Origin: JBGSIC01 sp041751875
GTDB lineage: Bacteria; Bdellovibrionota; FAC87; UBA2466; JACKAF01
Direction: 5' to 3'
Assembly: GCA_041751875.1 (NCBI GenBank)
Contig: JBGSIC010000015.1
Location: 1 to 64,000 of the forward strand
Length of the DNA: 64,000 nucleotides
Part shown: positions 63,845-64,000 of the stretch, one piece after another
Position numbering within the stretch: position 1 is the stretch's first letter
How the letters are laid out: each line of letters opens with the position of its first letter
Made by a program: the position numbers and the translations under genes
Notes under the pieces: model-generated
The model's input: the letters and a program-made list of their open reading frames with translations, nothing else
Told to the model about the DNA's origin: nothing
Databases searched by the model: none

Positions 63845-64000
63845 TTAGGGAACTGGGTAACCGTAAGATCGGGCGGCTACCATCTCTTGAAAGAGTGAAC
63901 GAAAATCAAACTCAAACATAGGTGCGGGCTGGTTTGTTTGCGCACCTTCGAAGAGTGAAAACGAGGTTGAATTTTGTTGTTTCAGCCAAGCAGCGAAGAG
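63845..64000 (-). CDS. C-terminal end of a minus-strand gene cut by the window edge
   Basis: The minus strand is open from the last base of the window to TAA at 63845-63847, giving 51 residues that end LFQEMVAARSYGYPVP. Amino-acid composition is ordinary for a real protein (FEFDFRSLFQEM) and the other frames are interrupted. It converges on the Met/Gly-rich gene with a 16-base gap. No family can be named from the fragment; an ATG at about 63920 is internal to this frame, so a short protein starting there is also possible. Confidence 0.55.
   Translation of the reverse strand, partial: LFAAWLKQQNSTSFSLFEGAQTNQPAPMFEFDFRSLFQEMVAARSYGYPVP

Overview
The window reads as a compact chromosome segment of a Gram-negative, flagellated bacterium with balanced GC, most plausibly a member of the Bdellovibrionota (Bdellovibrio and relatives). 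This placement is an inference. It rests on an FHA-GGDEF diguanylate cyclase architecture known from Bdellovibrio DgcB, a sigma-28-type flagellin gene, many secreted or lipoprotein-anchored proteases and von Willebrand lipoproteins, lipopolysaccharide heptose synthesis (hldD), and housekeeping genes of proteobacterial type. No phage, transposase or CRISPR array is visible. Genes are tightly packed: three convergent pairs share a 4-base stop-codon overlap, and many operon junctions use ATGA, TGAATG or TAAGTG.

Layout. 1-13 kb: tail of a Gly-rich membrane-anchored protein, an outer-membrane barrel-like protein, glutaminyl cyclase, an A-type Fe-S carrier, an orphan HicB-like/ribbon-helix-helix protein, a 2-Cys peroxiredoxin, a 24-residue membrane peptide, a monohaem and a dihaem cytochrome c, Lon protease and a VWA lipoprotein. 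13-24 kb: an Ntn-hydrolase, a split Alg14/Alg13 glycosyltransferase, a large lipoprotein zinc metalloprotease paired with an outer-membrane-like protein, an M20 peptidase, folD, coaE, an M42-type peptidase and a membrane protein. 24-33 kb: a minus-strand cluster of GT2 glycosyltransferase, methyltransferase, cysD, cysN, cysC, hemH, ndh and hldD. The cysN product carries a C-terminal APS-kinase-like domain that has lost its catalytic motifs while an intact cysC follows. 34-39.7 kb: tRNA-Ser with nearby repeats, a C13-type cysteine protease with an EF-hand, a subtilisin-like protease, and a small-protein/nucleotidyltransferase pair that looks like a toxin-antitoxin-type module.

39.7-46.3 kb is a minus-strand housekeeping operon, mutL-miaA-yicC-DUF370-gmk-rel. 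46.4-51.7 kb holds tRNA-Leu, a radical SAM/SPASM-like protein, two acyl-CoA dehydrogenases of different active-site type and pgi. 52-55.4 kb is a small c-di-GMP neighbourhood: FHA-GGDEF cyclase, lipoproteins and a PilZ receptor. 55.7-59.3 kb holds coaX-birA-pseudo-receiver, then a flagellin behind a near-consensus sigma-28 promoter and a triple-hairpin leader, facing a newly noticed 30-residue lysine-rich histone-H1-like protein. Next comes about 600 bp of A-tract-rich non-coding DNA, then an abbreviated nuoC-nuoD-nuoI cluster, rpsT, a Met/Gly-rich secreted protein and the end of a minus-strand gene cut by the window edge.

The observations I rate highest are the dead APS-kinase domain fused to CysN, a roughly 70-bp repeat found in the same orientation downstream of both tRNA genes, the H1-like micro-gene beside phased A-tracts, the flagellin leader, the small-protein/nucleotidyltransferase pair, and two promoters placed so that their transcripts would be leaderless (lon and the FHA-GGDEF gene). 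I did not find a single large, clearly new multi-gene system.
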